Assembly: GCA_025558075.1 (NCBI GenBank)
Contig: JAHLKF010000015.1
Location: forward strand, 124,001-188,000
Length of the DNA stretch: 64,000 bases
Reading direction: 5' to 3'
Origin: Gaertneriomyces semiglobifer
Lineage: Eukaryota; Chytridiomycota; Chytridiomycetes; Spizellomycetales; Spizellomycetaceae
The notes below the pieces were generated by a model that saw nothing but the letters and a program-made list of their open reading frames with translations, was not told the origin of the DNA and did not search any database. The position numbers were made by a program, and so were the translations under genes. Position 1 is the stretch's first letter, and each line of letters begins with the position of its first letter. This document shows positions 12,507-25,600 of the stretch, in pieces.

Positions 12507-14749
12507 ATGCGACTGTTACGTTTGGCTGGGAACGAACCGGCGACTGAAAAGCGCAGGTTACCCGAGCTCGCTTCACAATTTCGATCGAATGGTGGCTTTA
12601 TGGATGTTGCGCCGGGAATTGTCCCTGGGAGTGCTGGGCGAGACTTTTCCAGGCGCGATGGTTGGCATCCACTGAACGCCTCGACCTCGCTACCACCCGT
12701 TAATGCGAACGTTCCAGTATCTGCCCGGAGACGGGCATCTTCTTCATCTTTACTGCAACAGCCACCACCGCTTACGCGAAGGGGTTCTCTGAAATTGAGT
12801 GAGCCTACGGTACCCACGAGTACTCGACCGCGACGACCATCCAACTTCCCGCCAGACGGCGTGTCTGGGCGAGCTCGGCAACATCCAGCGTCGGATGACG
12901 GACCGGTCTTTTTAGATGTACTTGAGGATGTGCTTCCCGTACCATCACCAAAAGCCGAGATGATCGTTCGACGAGCCGCGGATCGTAGCACACCGGTGCG
13001 AGCAGCTTCAGATGCTACTGTCTCGCAGCCCATCTCGCAAGCTGCCCGTTTGATACCGCATACTCAGTTACCATCGCAACCTCCGTCACGACCATTGCCA
13101 TTTGAACGGTCGGGCAGCCAGCTAGCTCCAATACCGGGGACGCCGAAACCTGAAGCCCGCTCACCTCGGCCGCCTCGTCGCCGTCAAACAGTGCCACCAA
13201 CCGCTCATGATGGAGCAGTTGGCATGGCAGATCTGCGTTCCGTACCGAGATCGAGCAGTGCTCGAGGACATCTAGATGTGGCTATTGAAAGGCGGCAAAT
13301 GGCCCAAAAGAATTGGAGGTTGGCTATCCGCGCCATTCGCGCTTTAATACGGGCTACGTCCGTTTTCCGAATTGGTGTAATTGCTTCGCAATCTCCAGCT
13401 GGATACGCGGACGAAGTAAACAAGCTTAGGTTTGCGAGACCCGCAGATTATTTTGCACACTCCCAGGTAAGGGCAACAACGGTAGAACAGCCGAATGAAC
13501 TGTGCTAAATTTTGCATCCAGATACATCAATTATTGAGTAAGCCACGAACGCTGCGCACGCAGGCGGACTTCTTGATTGTAGAACCTCACCTTTTGAAAT
13601 TGCTGCCATGCTTGTCGCGGTTTACTTCAACGCACCGGAAGCTGTTTTTTCTTTCATCCCTCACCTACGAAACACATGCGCCACGAACGATGGTGTCCAA
13701 AGATGGTGGCACCGCGGAAAGCGTCTATTTTTTATTGTCGGGAAATGTGGAATTTTATAAAACGCAACGAGGCGTCCGGTTCAAGCAGAACTTGTTAAAC
13801 CCGGGTGAAATGTTCGGTGACGTGAGCAGCACCAGTTTATTATCTGAAATAGGCCGGAAAAGAACCTTCAACGTGATCTGCATCAACTTTTGCGAATTTT
13901 TGCGCTTAGATTTAGGTACGTGCTTGATATTCCTCAGTCACGCATCGTTTTTATTCACACACGCTTCCAGACGATTATGTCCGCATTGTATTTGCGCACG
14001 ACGGGTCGAGTATTGATACCTTAGTAGTACTTCTCAACTCCCTTCCCATTTTCGGAAATTCATATGAAACGACACTTTTCAATGCTGCTAGGGCGTCCAT
14101 GTTATGCTCTTTATCCGCCGGGGAAGTTATACTGGAAGAAGATGAACCATCCGATCGTTTGTTCTTCCTTTGTAAGGGGAAGCTGCGCGCGGTGAAGACC
14201 GTATCATTCCTGCGAAGCTATACTGTCGGCACCGGTGAAGGAATGCCGGTGCCCGTAGTGCGCCCGTACCAAGCCGGGGAAGCCCTTCAATTCGGAGAAG
14301 AAGTTTTCGAGAAAGAATTGCCCGTCTGTGATATTGAAGTCGGTGCCGCCTTTCCGCAATTGTATCTGCCCGAGTTCCTTGTATTAGATCCCACTAGGCC
14401 GCGTCGAGCCAACTTTTGGCCCAGAGATTTACAAGGAGGGTCGCAGAATAGTGTTTCGGGATCTGACGAGGGGCTGTCATGGCTTGCACCCCGCACCAAC
14501 ATCAAAGTATACGCAGTCACATCCGTTCAGCTTGCGGCCTTCCCGGTGAAGCCTTTTCTGAAACTGGCGACAAACGAAATGATGGAACAAATCCTCGGAC
14601 AAATGCGTTCATTTGATATCGATACTCGCGATTTACAAGAGCGGTATATGAATTCTCTGAGAACTCTGCGTGGGGCTATCAGCTCAGGCTCTAATGGCGA
14701 GTCAGTCACCCTCCTTGGGGAGACCGGCGAGGTGGAGTTCGATCGGTGA
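12507..14749 (+). CDS. Cyclic nucleotide-binding domain protein, CNBD2-like
   Basis: Exons 12507-13466, 13522-13915 and 13971-14749 give 710 aa. The first 280 residues are Pro/Ser/Arg-rich and probably disordered. A helical segment and the block RPADYFAHSQ precede a cyclic-nucleotide-binding fold (VYFLLSGNVEFY, NPGEMFGDVS). A second fold begins at CSLSAGEVILEEDEPSDRLFFLCKGK. Two CNB domains without a kinase or channel domain recall CNBD2, a protein known from sperm and flagellated cells. Whether the phosphate-binding cassette still binds cAMP or cGMP is unclear. The first in-frame ATG is at 12507, and a further upstream coding exon cannot be excluded. Confidence 0.75.
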
Positions 14750-15187
14750 TAGTATAAATATAGCGGACAAAGATACGCTAATAGTGAAATGACGAATTAC
14801 TGAAGTGTGCCAGACGACTGCCAGGCGATCAGCGTCTTTAAACTGAATTTGAAGTAGAGCAGCCATTGATAAGCAAAATTGATCATAATGGCATCCAAGC
14901 AGCGTCGCAATCTCAATCAAGTGCATAGTGTCTTTATTTGGCGTGCCCAGACACAATTTCATCTGTCGATTCCATCACATAGACCATACAGGCGATTAGA
15001 AATAGATAGCGATGCAGCTTTTGTTGTGGGTGCGCAAACCCTCTACAAATAGTCAAAGGTTCAGTCCAGGCATAGGCTCCACAGGGTGCCCCATGAAAAC
15101 AGACGGGTGACAGTAATAAGTATAAATGTCAAGTATAGTGTATGCATTCGGGTTGACGACGAAAATGGACCATGCTGGCGCATAAGG
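14750..15187. other. Convergent intergenic region
   Basis: About 440 bp between the stops of two convergent genes. I see no further gene, RNA or repeat in it. Confidence 0.6.
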
Positions 15188-18100
15188 TTAGCCATGCGTG
15201 CTGGAAGTAAGTGGTACCCGTCCGGACAATGGCGTGTTCCGTGCGTGACTGTCGTCTTTGGCCCCGCCCGCAGCTACTGATGGCATCGCGTCGACTACTG
15301 CCGGCCGTACAGCGAGTGCATTCGGTTGCATGTTGTGAACGTCAATATCCGCATAGTCCGTGACCAGATCGTTGGCCAGTGATGACTGTCCGAAAAGCTG
15401 TTTAACATTATCGGCAAGGTCTTCTAATTCTTCTATCATGTCCTCTGTGGCAAGTTCATACGCCATAAAATACAGAAAGTGAGTGCGCTGGTCCTTGCGA
15501 TCACTTAAGGATGCATCGCGTAGACCGGGGAGTGTTTTCAACTATAGAACAGCCATGTTAATCAAGTGAGCATGTGATTGCACCTCTATCCGTTACCTTT
15601 CCGAAGAGGCGTAGTCTAGCGGCACGCGCAGCTGGCAAAAACGCAGGTAAGGGAGTTTTAGCGTTTAGCGAGCCAGCGATAACGTGGAAGTATAGGAGAA
15701 TTGCGGCAAACTAATGAAGAAAGTTATCGTCTGATGGAAGCAACAATCAGCCCTGTTACTTACCATATCCATGCGATACTTATCAAGCGGCTTAATAATC
15801 TCAGCTCGTACAAAGTCTCCAAAACCTTCTTCTCTTTCAAGTGAACGCCCCGCAGCGCTGTATTCTCCATCCACGATCCTACGAATGTTTCCCATGCGAT
15901 CAATCAAATTTTGTATCGTCCATAGCATCTGCTCGTAAACCTCATACGGGAAGGGTCCTTTGAGGCGCGGCTCATGCCGAGTAAGTGAAAGCAGCTCCAG
16001 ATGGGACTGAACGGACTTGGCAAGCTTTCTTTCTAGTCTTCGTATGTATTGACGGCCTTTCTGGTGTTTCATGGCAATATAATGCGAGTAGTGCGGATTC
16101 GTTCCTCCGTCAGGCGTGGACGGATCCATGCGCAACTCTTCCTCTGCGGCAATCAGCAGTGCCAGTCGCGAATAGAGAATGCCCATTGTATACACCGTTT
16201 TAGACAAGTTCTCCCGCAACTCGATGCGCGCTACGAACGGCCACATATACGATGTTACGATCAAAGCAGCAACCACTCCAATTGTCACCGTTGTCATACG
16301 AGACAACGTAAGAAACACAATTTCCGTTTCCGGTGATGGTTCATTCCTTGTCCGGTAAGCCAACATCACAATGATGTTGTAGGTCGTCAGCGCTGTCATC
16401 CCCAGACGTTGGTGGTTGGTAGTTACAAAGACGTACCACCAAGGGTACGCCCATAGTGTGGTCATGACCGCTATGACATAGGGGCTACCCTCTGAAGCCT
16501 TCCAGGTGACAAAACCCCATATCGCTCCGAAGATAGTGCCAATGATACGATAGAGTGCAAAGATATTGGAACCGCCCACCGTGGGACTTAGCACTAAGAT
16601 CAGTGCAACAAGCGCCCAAGTGCCACGATAGGTTATCCAGAAGTCTGGCCAGACGTAGGCTGGCCAAGCCAGCGAAATTGTAGCAATCATCATCTTCACG
16701 CCAAACTTAACGCTATGATTAGATAACCCTTTCAAAGCTTGCCAAAGCCGGAACCGCGTCGTTCCAAGCCAACCCGGTGCGATGAAGGTCTCCTTGCCTT
16801 GCGTGTAAAGTGGAATGTCGGCAGCTGTGAAGAACCATCAGCAAATTCAGGTGCGCAAAAGAGGATATACGCATAACACGTACCATGCATATCAGCATCA
16901 TGCTCCTTTGCCATAAGACTATTTCCCTTCAGCCATGCCGCCAGCTTCATGTGCGGAAGCCAAAATCGCTTTCGTCCTTGCCGATTGTTCTTCAGTCCGT
17001 CCACGGCGTCTACAAACTTTTTAACCTTCTTTGCAGACTCACGGAAATTGAAGATGAAGAAGAAAGCTAAGAGATATTCTTCCCGAAACATATTCGCAGC
17101 ATTCCAGAACTCATCTTCAGGGTCTGCAATATCACCCTCGTCATTCTGGTTATTGTCCGGTTGTCTATCATCGCTCAAATTGAGACCAGATGGACTCGAC
17201 ATTTCCAGTGGATTTTTCTGCTGAGACACACGTTCAATCACGTTCCACTGCATTTCCTCAAAAACGTTCAACGCGCGCCGCAGCCCCTTCTCGGGATCGA
17301 GCTCGTCCACCGAACCTAGCTCGTTCATGCGCAGCTCCGCAATTGATTCACCAACGGGCCCTAAATGATCTCCTCGAGTTTTTGAAATCTTTCGTCGCGC
17401 GCGCCGAATAGTTTCTGCAGTCCGTGCAACAACGCCCAAGCGGCCACTATTACCGTGGGTTCCGAGCATGTAACCAGCATATTCATCCATGCATGTAGTG
17501 CAGGCATCGGCTAAAGCCTGGACACTAGGTTGCACCGATTCGATATACCGCTGGAATAACTTCTTTGAGCCGCCAAACAGTCCTTCCGAAATTTCTCGCC
17601 CAGATATCTCAACATGGTGTCCTTCCCTGATTTCCTCTTCGAGCTGAGCTAGATGTAAACGCAACAACATTAGAACCTGCAACAGAAACTGCGAACTAAG
17701 CTACCCCAACCAACAGACCACTCGTAGATTTATACGATCTGCCAGACCTCGTGCTCTGAACGGTTAGATTGTTTAGTGATTTCGCGCTTTTGGCCGTAAG
17801 GTTATTGAGATCCGCAAAGTCGTGTTTGTCCTTTTTTGATTGACTTTGTTTTTTAAGTTGTTCCTGTAAATTGGCAAATACAGAGGTCCCCTTCCCATCG
17901 CCTGCGGCAATCCCTTCGTCTTTTTCCATAAGAGCCTTTTCGATTTTGAGACACGCCACCATACCACTAAGGTACTTCATGGACTCTTGGAGAGGCATGA
18001 CCACTGTCTTATAATCGTGGGGAGAATAACGGTCATAGGTGATTTCATACCGACACTGGCTTCTGGCTGCTTTCGTCCGTGATAAGGCCTCTCGTACCCG

Positions 18101-19270
18101 TGCTTGCTTCTCGATGATTTCATCTAGCGGGATAGTATCGTCAGGTACTTGGAGAAGAAAGGAGTCCACCAATAACTGCAGCAGCTCTCTCATTTCTGTG
18201 ACTGTTGTTTGAATCGATCTGCGGGTGAGAAAGGCGTCAGATTTGACGGAAGCATGCAGCGGCGGGATAAAACACATACATACTTTCTCAGTACCTGTCC
18301 GCTGAACTCTGGCATCACAACGACAGCAACCACAAGACAAACCGCAGCCCCAAAGAAAAAGGGCACAGCAATGTCCCAAACGCTTGCGACAATTTTGGTT
18401 CGCGCATGTATGTTACTGGTTATGGGAAAGACCATGATCGTGCAGCTTGTAACTGTAGCGTTCTGCAGCCTTGGGTACGACGCACGCATATAGCCGACCG
18501 TAAACACCCCAAATGCGAGAAAGGTCAACAAAATAAATGAGCTTCCTATGGGGCGAGGTTCGTTGTCGGGGCGAGTGATGTTATACGCGACATTAGCGGC
18601 TTGCGCCGCCAGCGAAACGGCTGCACCAAAGATAATACCAAGGACGCCAATAATGGTCGTCTCTAGAGTGCCTCCAACACTCCTAACTGAGACCGCCTAT
18701 GGTTAGCGTAGTGGAAGCAGTGCAGTTCTCAAACGCGTACTAACCAGGAGGAAAAAACAGCACGGCGAATGGTGCCAGATGGGCATTGGGCCCTACTTTG
18801 GCAGCAATCGGATCCACGAGAACCGCAACTACGCAAATTAAGAAGGCCAGAACCGCCTTTGTACACCTGCGCATCTCGTCCAAGGAGGGCCACGGTATAT
18901 CTTCCCATGCTCGTCGGAACCACCGAGATGAAGGGGTTTTCGCACCACTAGTGTGACCTTTCGGCTTTGTATGTACACTTCTTGTGCGAACAATTTTATC
19001 CGATCTCAGAGTGGGCTGTCTGGTGAGAGGTCGTTTTTGGCGTTTGATGCCAAGTTCCAGCAGCACATCGCCGGCTTCATTGAGGAAAGAGTCGTCCTGG
19101 TGTAGGTCTCCGGTAGATTCCTTCATCAAAAGCTCTTCATTACTCGGCCCTTCTGAGCCTGTATTCCCGTCGGCGGGGCCTTTTATTGGACGTCGTCCCA
19201 TGTTCGGGCTTCCCTCTGCAGACTGTGGAACTTTAATCCAGATGCCCTGGAGGTTGCCTTCTGCAGCCAT
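15188..19270 (-). CDS. FUSC/aromatic-acid exporter-like membrane protein (DUF2421 type)
   Basis: A gene of about ten exons encoding over 1,000 aa. A basic, Ser-rich N-terminus (start ATG at 19270) precedes a first hydrophobic bundle (CTKAVLAFLICVVAVLVDP). A long charged cytoplasmic middle region follows. A second bundle then carries the FUSC-type signature around WITYRGTWALVALILVLSPT, GTIFGAIWGF and GMTALTTYNIIVMLAYR. A helical C-terminal domain typical of fungal DUF2421/ArAE proteins ends at 15188. Relatives include yeast Bre4 and bacterial fusaric-acid resistance exporters. Efflux of organic acids or drugs is inferred, and the substrate is unknown. Confidence 0.85.
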
Positions 19271-19801
19271 GACTAGCGAGGCAACAGCAGCACATGAAAC
19301 TCATAGGTGCGCTTGAAAATGCCCTTGTAGATACTTTTAGAGTTGCAGTGTCTTCTTGCCCCAACAAGGACTCGTCTGGGGGAGGGAACACTATTCACCA
19401 ACACGCGTTGAACTTTCGAGTTTGGAGCATAGGCATGCATAACTTTGCACTTGCTGGTATTGCTGAAGAAGGATGCGATGGGATTCATTGGTAGACCAGA
19501 ATGGTCTCGAGAGCACAATTAGATCCCGCGCAATGAAGCGGCTGACGAGGAAAATGATGAGCTGTATAAGAAGGGACTGTGCTTCACGCCTTTTCACCAG
19601 CCGGACGCCCAACGAGGTTCATGTTTTTTGAATATACACTATGCTGTTTACTCTCATCTGTGACGAAATTCTAGTCGATGGTCTGTGCTCTGCCCCATAC
19701 ATGGTGATCGCAACAAAAAACGATCTCGCGGAAACTACGAGACAACTCATCATTCCAACCATTCAGGCTCAGCTAAAATTTATGGGAGCTACAAAAAGAA
19801 T
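19271..19801. other. Intergenic region
   Basis: About 530 bp between two genes on the minus strand. Short frames on both strands lack conserved sequence or good splice partners, and no repeat or RNA gene is seen. It probably holds the FUSC gene's promoter. Confidence 0.5.
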
Positions 19802-20440
19802 CTATTCCACTTTGCTGCTCCTGTTTTTCTTGGTCCGCGGCGGCGCTGCTTGGAGCTCGGCTTCTTCGGGGTCGGTATCGACTGCCACCTGCAGCAACAA
19901 GGCTGTTACGAGAGACATTCCAGTGAGCGCTTGCCATAAGGCAATATGAAAGAGTTGTGCCGCCTCAACGTCGGCCTTTGGTCGAACCACACCCGCTGAC
20001 CCAATGTCGCGAATGATGGGATGGACCTTTAACGCATAAAGTCCCGTAGCAATAAAAAAGGAGATGAAGGACAGCAGATTGGCGGTACGCTTTGCTGGGT
20101 TCAACAGAGTTTGTCCGAGCGTAGAAATGAGCACCGTGGCAGCTGCGATCATCATGATCATTTGAAGATTTCCTGGAGCATTGGCGACGGACCGATAGAA
20201 GGTCTGAATAAAAAAAATCAGATCAGTAGCTTTGCTAAAGCCTAAGCGACAGATATGACGCCTTTGTCAAGGGCATAGACGACAACATACCACCGCATCT
20301 TGACGTTCCAGCGCGGATACTTTTGACTTCAAAGATCCGACTTCCGTAGTCAAATACGGGTACCAAACCTGATCATACAGAGCTCGTTGAAAGAGCTGAC
20401 CTCCGAGAAAGCCCAATAGAATGTTAGGCAGTACTGGCAT
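19802..20440 (-). CDS. Small ER-type membrane protein, Shr3-like
   Basis: Exons 20440-20291 and 20203-19802 give 183 aa. A hydrophobic N-terminus (VLPNILLGFLGGQLFQ) is followed by the block TFYRSVANAPGN. Three further membrane segments come next (MIMMIAAATVLISTL, LLSFISFFIATGLYAL, ALTGMSLVTALLLQV), then a Lys/Arg-rich tail. The pattern of an N-terminal segment, a Y/F-R-S-NAP-like motif and three helices resembles fungal Shr3, the ER chaperone for amino-acid permeases. I recognise this only by layout, so the assignment is tentative while the gene model is good. It is divergent from the CBS gene, 255 bp away. Confidence 0.6.
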
Positions 20441-20695
20441 ATTGTTTAATCCTTGCTTACTGTGTGGATCTTGGCTATTTCCCTTTGACTTTCAAGTTCA
20501 ATTGAAGGCCGTTTTGGACTTTCGTCGCACTACGCGATGCGACAACTGGATGACATAAGCAAGATCACGTGCGCAACGCGTCGAGTCGCCGACTCACAGT
20601 GCATCTGCCTCAGGCGCAGGTAGTCTCGTTGAAGAAAACAAGGAGCAGAAGGACTTGACGGAGGGGAGGCAGAGGCATCAACGAGGAGAACGACA

Positions 20696-21826
20696 ATGAC
20701 TTCCAGAATGGGATTGCTGGACAGATACACATTTGAGGACGTTTTGCGCGAAAAGTACCCCAATGGGGCATCGGGCGCACTGATTGAACTGCCCGCCGAA
20801 GCCAGTGTTCAAGACGCTCTAAAGTTGATCCGCACGCACAATATACTTGCTGTCGCAGTCTGGGGTAAAAAGGGACGTTGGCTGGGAGCCGGCGCGACCG
20901 AGGCTTATGCTGGAGACAAGCAATACATTGGCATAGTCAGTATCTTGGATATCGTCAACTATGTCCTCTCTCTTCTTCCGGATGACCCCAGTGCCGGTGG
21001 TTCAGGTCCCGCCCTCGGCGGCGCTCATCCTAGTCTGTCATCCAAACGCGTGATCGAGTTGATCGGTGCCAGCGATGAAACCAGGTCGTTGTGGGTCGCA
21101 CGACCAGACACTCCGTTACGTCTCTCTCTCGCTCCTATGGGCAGAGGAATTCATCGTGTACTAGTACCTTCCCAGCCCGAAGTTGTTGATCAAGCGCTTG
21201 GTGCGCGTGGACCGTCGCCTTCCAGCCACCAAGCAGCTCCGGAGAACACTTTTCGATTAGTAACACAGACAGACGTCATCCGATTCTTACTGGCGCACAT
21301 GAAGGAAGACGCAGACTTGGAGAGAACTCTACAAGAATCTGTGGAGAGACTTGGTCTGGTCGGAGAAGCTAGAGGCAGCTTTGTTGTCACGGCAGATGTG
21401 ACGTCCAGCGCGGCAGTCATCCTCAAGCAAATGGCCGCACACAGCCTAAATGCTGTACCAGTTGTGAACGGACATCTGAACGGCGTGCTAGTTGGGACGC
21501 TGTCTATTTCCGACCTCAGATCATATCTCGCAGCTCAGGACCATGATGACCTTATGCGCGTCATGCTAAACCTGCAGGCGCTGTCGGTGGCTCAGTTTCT
21601 GCAAAACGTCAAGCCAGAATCTCCCGCAGGCCATGCCGCTGGAATGGGGAACGGCGTTTGGTGCCATTCTGACACCCCAGTGGTGCAAGTGATGAGGAGA
21701 GCAGTGGATGCCCGGGTGCACAGGCTCTGGGTCGTTGACAAGGAAAGTGTACCGTTAGGAGTAGTCACTTATACCGACCTGATAGCATTAGTAGGAGCTG
21801 AAGCCGAAGCGCGACAGAGTAGCTAG
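20696..21826 (+). CDS. Four-CBS-domain protein (AMPK gamma/SNF4 or Sds23-like)
   Basis: A single uninterrupted exon of 376 aa. Four CBS motifs can be traced: SVQDALKLIRTHNILAVAVW with YIGIVSILDIV; a weak second one around the LVTQTDVIRFLL strand; SSAAVILKQMAAHSLNAVPVV with GTLSISDLRSYL; and PVVQVMRRAVDARVHRLWVV with GVVTYTDLIALV. Such tandem CBS pairs bind adenine nucleotides and act as energy or ligand sensors. The length and absence of other domains fit SNF4 or Sds23-type regulators, but I cannot decide between them. The lack of introns is notable beside intron-rich neighbours. Confidence 0.85.
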   Translation: MTSRMGLLDRYTFEDVLREKYPNGASGALIELPAEASVQDALKLIRTHNILAVAVWGKKGRWLGAGATEAYAGDKQYIGIVSILDIVNYVLSLLPDDPSAGGSGPALGGAHPSLSSKRVIELIGASDETRSLWVARPDTPLRLSLAPMGRGIHRVLVPSQPEVVDQALGARGPSPSSHQAAPENTFRLVTQTDVIRFLLAHMKEDADLERTLQESVERLGLVGEARGSFVVTADVTSSAAVILKQMAAHSLNAVPVVNGHLNGVLVGTLSISDLRSYLAAQDHDDLMRVMLNLQALSVAQFLQNVKPESPAGHAAGMGNGVWCHSDTPVVQVMRRAVDARVHRLWVVDKESVPLGVVTYTDLIALVGAEAEARQSS

Positions 21827-22602
21827 GTTTACTCTCACTATAAGGACATCGACGCATATAACGTTCCAAGTGTACGACACATAGTGCCGCGCGTTAACTT
21901 GTGGTGGCCCGCCTACCTATACCGCAGTATTTTCTACCTAGGTTTGGCATGATTCATGAGCTTCTGCTGTGGAAGTGGCCGGCCGTCGCTATCATACAAT
22001 GTAAAGATCAGATTCAACCTTACTAGCGACCATTGTAACCCGGCCGCCACACTCAATCATTTCTAAGCCTCAACTCTCAATGTGGGTCTTCCCCTCACAT
22101 AACATACCCCGCCCGAAACACCGAACTTCGGCAGTCGTCCATGGCCGTTCTCAAGCGTCGTAGTGGCCAAATGGCCGAGAGACAACCTATTGCACATCGC
22201 AAAATGCTCACGACCGGCGATTGCATTCATAACGGGAGACATTCCATAAGAGATGCCCCAGCCATTTCCATGCGCTTATGGTAAACGGCATGGCGCAACG
22301 TCTCTCGAAAGTTCGACATTCACCATAAACGAAACGATCTTTCATAGGTGCGGCCTTCTCATCGAGTTTTTCTAAAGTACAGCATTCTTCTTCGCACTCC
22401 CATAATTGACAGTGATAGCATCTAAACCCTACCAGAATCCCTTGGGAACTGTTGACATTGGTTAAGTCTTCAACTTTAGGTTGAATTTTGAGAAAACCCG
22501 CGTGTCAAAGCTACCATTGACAGAACGGATGTTGCAGCTCTTTCTCAACACTTAAGTGAAACGGGCAGCCTTTGTCTTGAATTTCCGCTGATTAGATGCT
22601 CA
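21827..22602. other. Intergenic region upstream of exportin-5
   Basis: About 775 bp with no supported reading frame on either strand. I see no repeat, tRNA or other structure. It presumably holds the terminator of the CBS gene and the promoter of the exportin gene. Confidence 0.5.
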
Positions 22603-25600
22603 ATGGCAGCAATTGACTCAATAGGTAGGCACTGTAATTCTCCCAACAGACTTCTTGATAGCAAAACGTTTAATTCGTCCCAGCACTACGCGAGATCGTC
22701 CAAGCACTCGGAACCATATACAATCCGCTAGCTACCAACGAACAACGCCGTTTAGCCAACAATGTATGTCCCTGCCTAAGAATCATCTCCTTGTTCCACG
22801 CTAACTATCACCACTAGTTCTGCGAGAGCCTCAAGGAAGAACCACAAAGCCCGCTATGGGGTCACTACTTAGCTCGCAAAGATAATGCCCAACCAGATCA
22901 TATCCGACATTTCGGCTTATCTTTGATTGAAAATGCCATTCGATATAAATGGAACGACGGGTCATACAGCGATGAGGATAGAACGCGACTAAAAGACGTT
23001 GTGATTGGTCTTGTCAAGGAAGGCACATTTGACATCTTGACCGAACGGACATACATTAAGGAGAAGGTGGCAAAGTTGTTTGTGGATGTTGCAAAGAGAA
23101 CATGGCCTCTACAATGGATGGACATGGATGTTCTACTTCGAAATCTCTACAGCAGCTCCGTAAGTAATGGCGGGTACGATACATTAGAAGACCATCAACT
23201 GACGACTGTTGCGCAGCCGACGACACAAGAGTTAGTACTGTTTATTTACCGAGATCTTGCAGAGGATATCTTTATTTATGAGGATGTAGTCGCGGAACTA
23301 CGGAAGAAGGAGCTCGTTACTGCAATGATGGCCGTTACTTTCAATGCAACGATTCTAGAAGACCTCAACGCGAAACGAGGAGCTGAAGTGCAACTTGAGG
23401 CGGACTCGTTGCACTCCCCTGCGGAGAATACTCGAACTGACTTTGAGATTCTGTTACGAATGCTGCGTGCTAATCCTGAGAATGAAGGGTGGTTATTGCG
23501 GTGGACTGCCGCCGTTACAGAATTATACCAACAAGTAGTCAAAGAGGTCAGCAGCGCCATATGTGATGTGGTGGGGCTCGTTGTCTAACAGACTTTTGAA
23601 TCTAGCGGGCGTCCGGTTCTGTGGAGCGCTCTACCGTTCTCGATCGCTTGGCCACAGCCACTCTCCAAACGCTGGCCGTATTTGCTCAATGGGCTATGCT
23701 ACGGTAAGCTCATTGTTGTCAGATGTTCAATTCGGAAGCATTGATTTTCATGCCCCACAGAGCCATCGCGGAGTCAGGTGTGGTCTACTTAACACTTAAT
23801 TTATTACTGGCCGAATCACACAATATCCGCCAGGTAACGACAGCCGCTTGCGTATCACAAAGCTTGCTTGGTTCTGACTTTTTTTGGACTGACAGGCAGC
23901 GGTGGAGTGTCTCTTAGTCTTGTTTTCCCGTCACATCGATGTGTTAGACCGCGGTAACAGGACCGCATGCATCTGGCAACCACTTTTTAGCGACGGAAAT
24001 CTCGACAAAATGATGTTGGCGTGGGTGAGAGCCCATGGTCAGCTAAGTTTCGACAGCATAAACCAGATTGAGCAAACAGTATTGGTTGGTGAGGAGGAGT
24101 ACAGATTTCTGAAAAGACTCGCTCAAGCCGTAGTTGAGCTGGGAGCTACCCAAATTTTCTTCCGGAAAGCGACTGAACTGCCGCCGATGTTCAACATTTA
24201 CCTCGCATTCTTGATTACCATTTTTGAGCACCCATCCGTCATTGTGGCCTCCACCTCCATCACGTTGCTTTACGACATCCTCAAGCACGATTTCTTCAAA
24301 ACCGTAGGTTTGCAGGTGTTTGCGTACAGATCTCCTTTCCTAATCCGTTTGTCCTGTTCCAGACATCAGAGGTTGCTACTGCTTTACCCACCCTTCTATC
24401 TGCCTTGGGCGATCGGCTATGTCAGGTAGGTGACATGAACACAGACATCAGTTCATTTGTGCGTGCAGTTCTAAGCTGACATATTTCCTGCAGAACGATG
24501 GCTATGTTTTGTCCGATGCAAGCCGACGCTACTATGAGATTGACTTTGACTCTGAAGACGATTTCAAAGCACTAGTCGATCCATTCCGGCGGCGCATTTT
24601 GGAGGTGGTAAAAGCCGCTACGCTTCTGATGCCTCGCGACACACTGTCCTGGGCGTCCGCTCGTATACGTAGCACATTGAATATCATCCCGGATATCAAC
24701 AACAAACTATATGTACAAACCTTTCAAGGGAACCAGGCGATTTTGGAGAACGTATTGGTAACAGTGGCGCGAATGCCGATTGTACAGGAATCACAAGCTT
24801 CTGACGGCAGTATCATCACCGACATGATGGATTTAGCCGAGTTTATATTGCAGTACCAGACGCGGGACCCAGTCTTCATACAATCACAACTGGACATGCT
24901 TGTCTCCTTTTCCGGTGTATTACACCTAAATCCACCCTTGCTACTGAGGTGCGTGGAGAGAATGTTCACTTTCGTGACGTTTACAATGCCTGATGAGGTG
25001 GACTTCATTCAACGTGGAATCACTATTCGATCAGAGACTAGAGCGCTTCGACGTAAGGCAGCGACGTCGCTGGTTAAAATAGCCAACGCGATGCCAGATG
25101 CTTTAGTTGCCGTCTACAGCACGATCGCGGACGCCATCAATCAACTGCTTGTGAGCAACTGTTTAATGCGTTTGGAGCAGAATTTATTATTGGAATTCCT
25201 ACTTTCCATCGTATATTTCTCTACTACGCCCTTGGACGCCAAGTCTCCGATGTTTGCTTCCATAATCAGCCGCAGTACTGATCCACTTGAGCAGCAGACT
25301 GCGGGTAGCATGGTTGACCTCAGTTCCTTCCTGGAGTTTACGGGGCTTCGACTCTTCGCGCAGAACATTGACGCCTTGCGACATTCGGAGCAAGAAGTTA
25401 AACTTGCTAAGCCGGAGCTGCTGGAAGCCTTGAATCAGCGGTCTGCCGCTAGGGGAGGTTATCTTGGTATTATCATCGCGTTGGCGTCGGCAATGAAACG
25501 CACCCTCGACGGCAAATCCAAAGCCTCTAGGACCGATCTAACTCTCCTGTGGGCGCCATATGTTCTCCGAATTCTGCAGGTTACGATGGCCATTTTGAAA

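Noticed and set aside
20696..21826. Retrogene origin of the intronless CBS protein
   Set aside because: No poly(A) tract or flanking repeats seen, and BCP1 and TAF10 are also intronless here.
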